From: Paramacrobiotus metropolitanus
Taxonomy: Eukaryota > Tardigrada > Eutardigrada > Parachela > Macrobiotidae
DNA length: 64,000 nt
NCBI RefSeq assembly: GCF_019649055.1
Contig: NW_026570447.1
Span: 56,242 to 120,241 of the forward strand
Direction: 5' to 3'
The position numbers were made by a program, and so were the translations under genes. This document shows, in pieces, positions 63,274 to 64,000 of this stretch; the stretch's first letter is position 1, and every line of letters starts with the position of its first letter. The notes beneath the pieces were generated by a model. That model saw only the letters and a program-made list of their open reading frames with translations. It searched no databases and had not been told where the DNA came from.

Positions 63274-64000
63274 ATTACAACTGCCGCGAAAAATTCGCAG
63301 TCAACTCATGATGGATTTTGATGGGTACAGTGTTGCGCCGATCTTGTAACAGTTAATTTAAATTGATAATTTAAATTAATCAGTTCATTTTTAAATTATT
63401 CGTTGTAGCAGTTTCTTTTTATTTATTATGGATTAATTATTGGTGTAATTATGGAACAAAAACCCGTGGTTAGAACTGTCGAGAAATTCCAGGAAAATCG
63501 CTAAAGAAAAATAAAATGCCGGTTTCTTGTTTTATTGCGCCATTTATCAGGCTGTTACAAATAAAAGGCCGTCGCCAATTTTTTTCGGCGTTCACAGGCG
63601 GACTGCAACTTGCAAGAAATAATATGTCCTAATATTATTAGGAACTAGAACAGAAAACTGCCATTATATTATAGCAAAATATAAATCAAATTAATTGGTA
63701 TAGAATAAATTAAGTTATGACTGCAAGTTTAAAAAAATTTACTGAATAAAGCCATCGCAAAGATTTTATGTACGAGTAGAATATCAAAAAAAATGTCGAA
63801 TAATTAATATTAATAATTTATGAATAAATAAGATTCATTGAATAACGTCACCGCAAAAAATCTTGTTGAATATTTAATAAAATAACTATGGAATATAAAA
63901 TTACTCCCAGCTGAGTACTACTTGTACTCGGCTGTATAGCCCGGCTGAGTCGTCATACTGTACGTGCAAACACCGCCAGCACGTGACGTGCTGCACTGTG
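63274..64000. other. 3' UTR and downstream AT-rich DNA
   Basis: Holds the poly(A) signal of the aprataxin-like gene and no other supported feature. The last 60 bases contain short inverted phrases (GTACTACTTGTACTC, AGCACGTGACGTGCT). Confidence 0.45.

Overview
This is nuclear DNA of an animal. Genes are split by many GT-AG introns. Exons are GC-rich, while introns and spacers are strongly AT-rich. The content is metazoan: LIM-domain-binding protein (LDB1/Chip), PLAA, an aprataxin-like protein, an astacin protease, a Ly6/three-finger protein, Ig-domain proteins and a mariner transposon. A secreted precursor with an AKH/RPCH-like octapeptide suggests an ecdysozoan (arthropod or tardigrade grade), but I cannot fix the species. 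No operons, CRISPR arrays, tRNAs or rRNAs were seen.

Layout. (1) 252-371: last exon of a gene entering from the left. (2) 784-5495 (+): five-exon secreted, Cys-rich then Thr/Ser-rich mucin-like protein. (3) 7126-7710 (-): small secreted Ala/Ser/Pro-rich protein. (4) 9047-12560 (-): eleven-exon astacin metalloprotease. (5) 14674-15622 (-): two-exon AKH-like precursor. (6) 18113-18249: orphan coding-like exon, then 20521-32115 (+): LDB1 with large introns. (7) 33682-35480 (+): three-finger protein. (8) 35.5-38.6 kb: decayed coding fragments and hairpins. (9) 38833-40194 and 51550-52718 (+): duplicated secreted Ig-like genes, the first with a 97-bp deletion, the second with three single-base frame breaks. 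(10) 41099-42087 (-): four-TM protein. (11) 45026-50350 (+): three-exon membrane protein whose first intron holds a hAT-like element. (12) 53025-60998 (-): PLAA, ten exons, with a mariner copy in intron 4. (13) 61828-63273 (+): aprataxin-like gene, divergent from PLAA.

Exon joins were worked out by hand from splice sites, reading phase and family similarity. For the astacin, AKH-like, LDB1, three-finger, four-TM, aprataxin and membrane-protein genes, summed exon lengths divide by three and phases agree at every join. PLAA needs removal of one extra G in a GGGG run.

The left third looks like a cluster of secreted or extracellular products (mucin, Ala/Ser protein, astacin, AKH-like peptide). 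It is unusually rich in the octamer AAAGGTCA/TGACCTTT: 16 of 24 window copies lie before 15.7 kb, several just upstream of 3' splice sites. The right third holds housekeeping genes. Mobile DNA is mostly intronic: a TTAA-flanked MITE family, a hAT-like non-autonomous element, a mariner copy and two non-LTR reverse-transcriptase remnants.
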